From Barnesiella sp. (lineage in GTDB: Bacteria; Bacteroidota; Bacteroidia; Bacteroidales; Muribaculaceae), in the NCBI GenBank assembly GCA_014801075.1, contig JAAVEW010000030.1, forward strand, positions 1 to 42,871: a stretch of 42,871 nt of DNA, read 5' to 3'. Shown one piece after another: positions 41,585 through 42,871 of this stretch. A program made the translations under genes and the position numbers. The notes under the pieces were generated by a model. The model saw only the letters and a program-made list of their open reading frames with translations, was not told where the DNA came from and did not search any database. Every line of letters begins with the position of its first letter. Position 1 is the stretch's first letter.

Positions 41585-42106
41585 ATGAAACATAGCTTTG
41601 AAGAAAAACTTAATTATGTAAGGTTAGCACTTGACGGCACACCACAAAGACAAATATGTAAAACATATGGGCTTGGCCATAACAACCTGAGATTCTGGAT
41701 AGATCGCTATAGATTATATGGAGAAGAAGGTTTAAAGTCAAAGCCTTATGTCGACATCAGTGCTAATAAAAAAGAACGATTGATACGTCTATATGAAGAA
41801 AAAGGTGTACCTTTGCGCCAAATCTGCATTGAGCATAACATCAGCAGAGCAGCCTTTGAAAAATGGATAAAGCAAGTACATACCAGAGGCGACGGATTGC
41901 TTTATAAAAAACAACAACAAGACCATCCACCCAAAGATCCTATGGCACGCCCCAAGAAGAAAGAACCACAGACAGAGCTTGAAAAGCTTCAGTATGAAAA
42001 CCTTCGTTTGAGAGCAGAGAATGCGCTATTAAAAAAAGTGAAGGCCTTAGTCGAGGAAGAAGAAGCCCGGGCAAGACGCAATGGGCGGAAGCCATCAACG
42101 AACTAA
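41585..42106 (+). CDS. IS3-family transposase OrfA
   Basis: 173 residues from ATG 41585 (MKHSFEEKLNYVRLALDGTP). Two helix-turn-helix units (QICKTYGLGHNNLRFWIDRY and QICIEHNISRAAFEKWIKQV) bind the IS ends. A leucine-rich coiled coil (TELEKLQYENLRLRAENALL) serves dimerisation. It contains an A7 slippery run (42031-42037) at which a -1 shift leads into OrfB. Two tandem HTH repeats make it longer than a minimal IS3 OrfA and point to the IS150 group. Confidence 0.88.
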   Translation: MKHSFEEKLNYVRLALDGTPQRQICKTYGLGHNNLRFWIDRYRLYGEEGLKSKPYVDISANKKERLIRLYEEKGVPLRQICIEHNISRAAFEKWIKQVHTRGDGLLYKKQQQDHPPKDPMARPKKKEPQTELEKLQYENLRLRAENALLKKVKALVEEEEARARRNGRKPSTN

Positions 42107-42871
42107 GGTCGGAATATCCTCTTGACTTACTATTAGAGTTGAAAAAGATGGCTCGTTCTGTGTTTTATTATCATCTTAATCGTCTGAAATCAGAAGATAA
42201 ATATGCTGAAGAAAAAGAAACAATAATGTCTATTTTTCACGAGCATAAGGGTCGTTATGGCTATAGACGCATAACCGATGAGATGCGAAACCGTGATAAG
42301 GCAATAAACCACAAGACTGTTCAGAAGCTTATGCAGTCAATGGGGCTTAAAAGTCAGATACGCAAAGTACGCTATCGTTCATATAAGGGTACGGTTGGTA
42401 AAACGGCTCCCAATATCATAAACCGTAACTTTGCAGCATCAGCACCTAATCAAAAGTGGGCAACCGATATAACACAGATAAACATAGGCAATACAAAGCT
42501 ATACTTGTCACCGATACTTGATATGTACAATGGTGAAATCATATCCTATAACATCTCAAAATCACCAAACTTAGAGCAAATATATGATATGCTTGACAAA
42601 GCTTTTGCCAAATATGATAATCTTGACGGATTAATAATACACTCCGATCAGGGTTGGCAATATCAACATTATGGTTATAGACAACGGCTTAAGCAACGGC
42701 ATATAACTCAAAGTATGTCACGTAAAGGGAATTGTCTTGACAATGCAATGGCAGAGAACTTCTTCGGCATCATGAAGTCAGAACTCCTTTATGCCGAGAA
42801 ATTTGAGTCGCCGGAAGCCTTTATAAAGGCTTTGGATGAATATATTGATTATTATAATAATAAAAGAATTA
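42031..42871 (+). CDS. IS3-family transposase OrfB (partial, -1 frame)
   Basis: In the -1 frame from the A7 run the protein continues through SPGKTQWAEAINELRSEYPL to the DDE integrase domain. WATDITQI has the first catalytic Asp, LIIHSDQGWQYQ the second, and SMSRKGNCLDNAMAENFFG the Glu. It then runs off the right edge in ALDEYIDYYNNKRI, close to the natural end. No stop interrupts it, so the element may be intact. OrfAB would form by programmed frameshifting at the slippery run. Confidence 0.85.

Larger units (their letters stand above)
41534..42871 (+). mobile_element. IS3-family insertion sequence, truncated by the window edge
   Basis: The left end begins near TGAACTGCACCCC at 41534, the typical IS3-type start before an orfA. 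Just inside lies a strong inverted repeat (18-base arms with two G-U pairs, core CCAAAAGTT 41545-41553 / AACTTTTGG 41562-41570), which could sequester the orfA start from read-through transcripts. orfA and orfB overlap in a -1 arrangement, as expected. The right end is outside the window. Confidence 0.8.

Overview
The window looks like a Bacteroidales chromosome, possibly Muribaculaceae. Many promoters fit the Bacteroidetes form TTTG-N19/20-TAnnTTTG. Leader regions are short and mostly lack Shine-Dalgarno sequences. The gene families (a split MacB transporter, TonB-dependent receptors, secreted glycosidases, a class II ribonucleotide reductase) also fit. I could not run a database search, so the family names rest on motifs I recognise.

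Layout. 1-3300: the start of a probable Crp/Fnr regulator (cut by the window edge), then a minus-strand pair made of a membrane-anchored winged-helix regulator and a TonB-receptor-like outer-membrane barrel. 3400-9360: an accessory island. Its minus-strand backbone consists of broken mobile or phage genes: a terminase N-terminus, two copies of a ClpP-like prohead protease N-terminus, an exonuclease III C-terminus and two ArdA antirestriction 3' ends. Plus-strand cargo sits between these pieces, usually with its own promoter: a two-helix membrane ORF, a DUF3800 protein followed by a small structured RNA, a 186-residue unknown protein, a decayed ORF, a second structured RNA, and an unknown ORF coupled to a small zinc-finger-like ORF. 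9140-11900: small membrane, lipoprotein and secreted unknowns and an 8Fe ferredoxin. 11940-13550: a RAYT-type (IS200-like) transposase with REP-like palindromes, followed by an ElaA-like acetyltransferase.

13650-20400 is a GC-rich glycan-degradation locus: a GH38-like alpha-mannosidase, divergent from a GH29 alpha-fucosidase and GH3 beta-glucosidase operon. A convergent TonB-dependent receptor follows (20519-22939). 23169-33820 holds two drug-export systems facing each other across a shared terminator: an OMF-MFP-RND operon (plus strand) and a TolC-MacA-MacB set with separate ATPase and permease genes (minus strand). After them come a thioredoxin-fold protein with no cysteines, a CBM20-GH77 4-alpha-glucanotransferase, a class II (B12) ribonucleotide reductase, a nitroreductase, and an IS3-family element that runs off the right edge.

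The most promising region for something undescribed is 3400-9360. The interval between a clpP-like 5' end and an ardA 3' end occurs twice. Each copy carries different plus-strand, self-promoted cargo, including two candidate structured RNAs with intrinsic terminators. This resembles phage 'moron' or defence-gene hotspots. The DUF3800 gene with its adjacent RNA, and the RNA/unknown/zinc-finger cluster, are the best candidates for a new system; no function is proven here.
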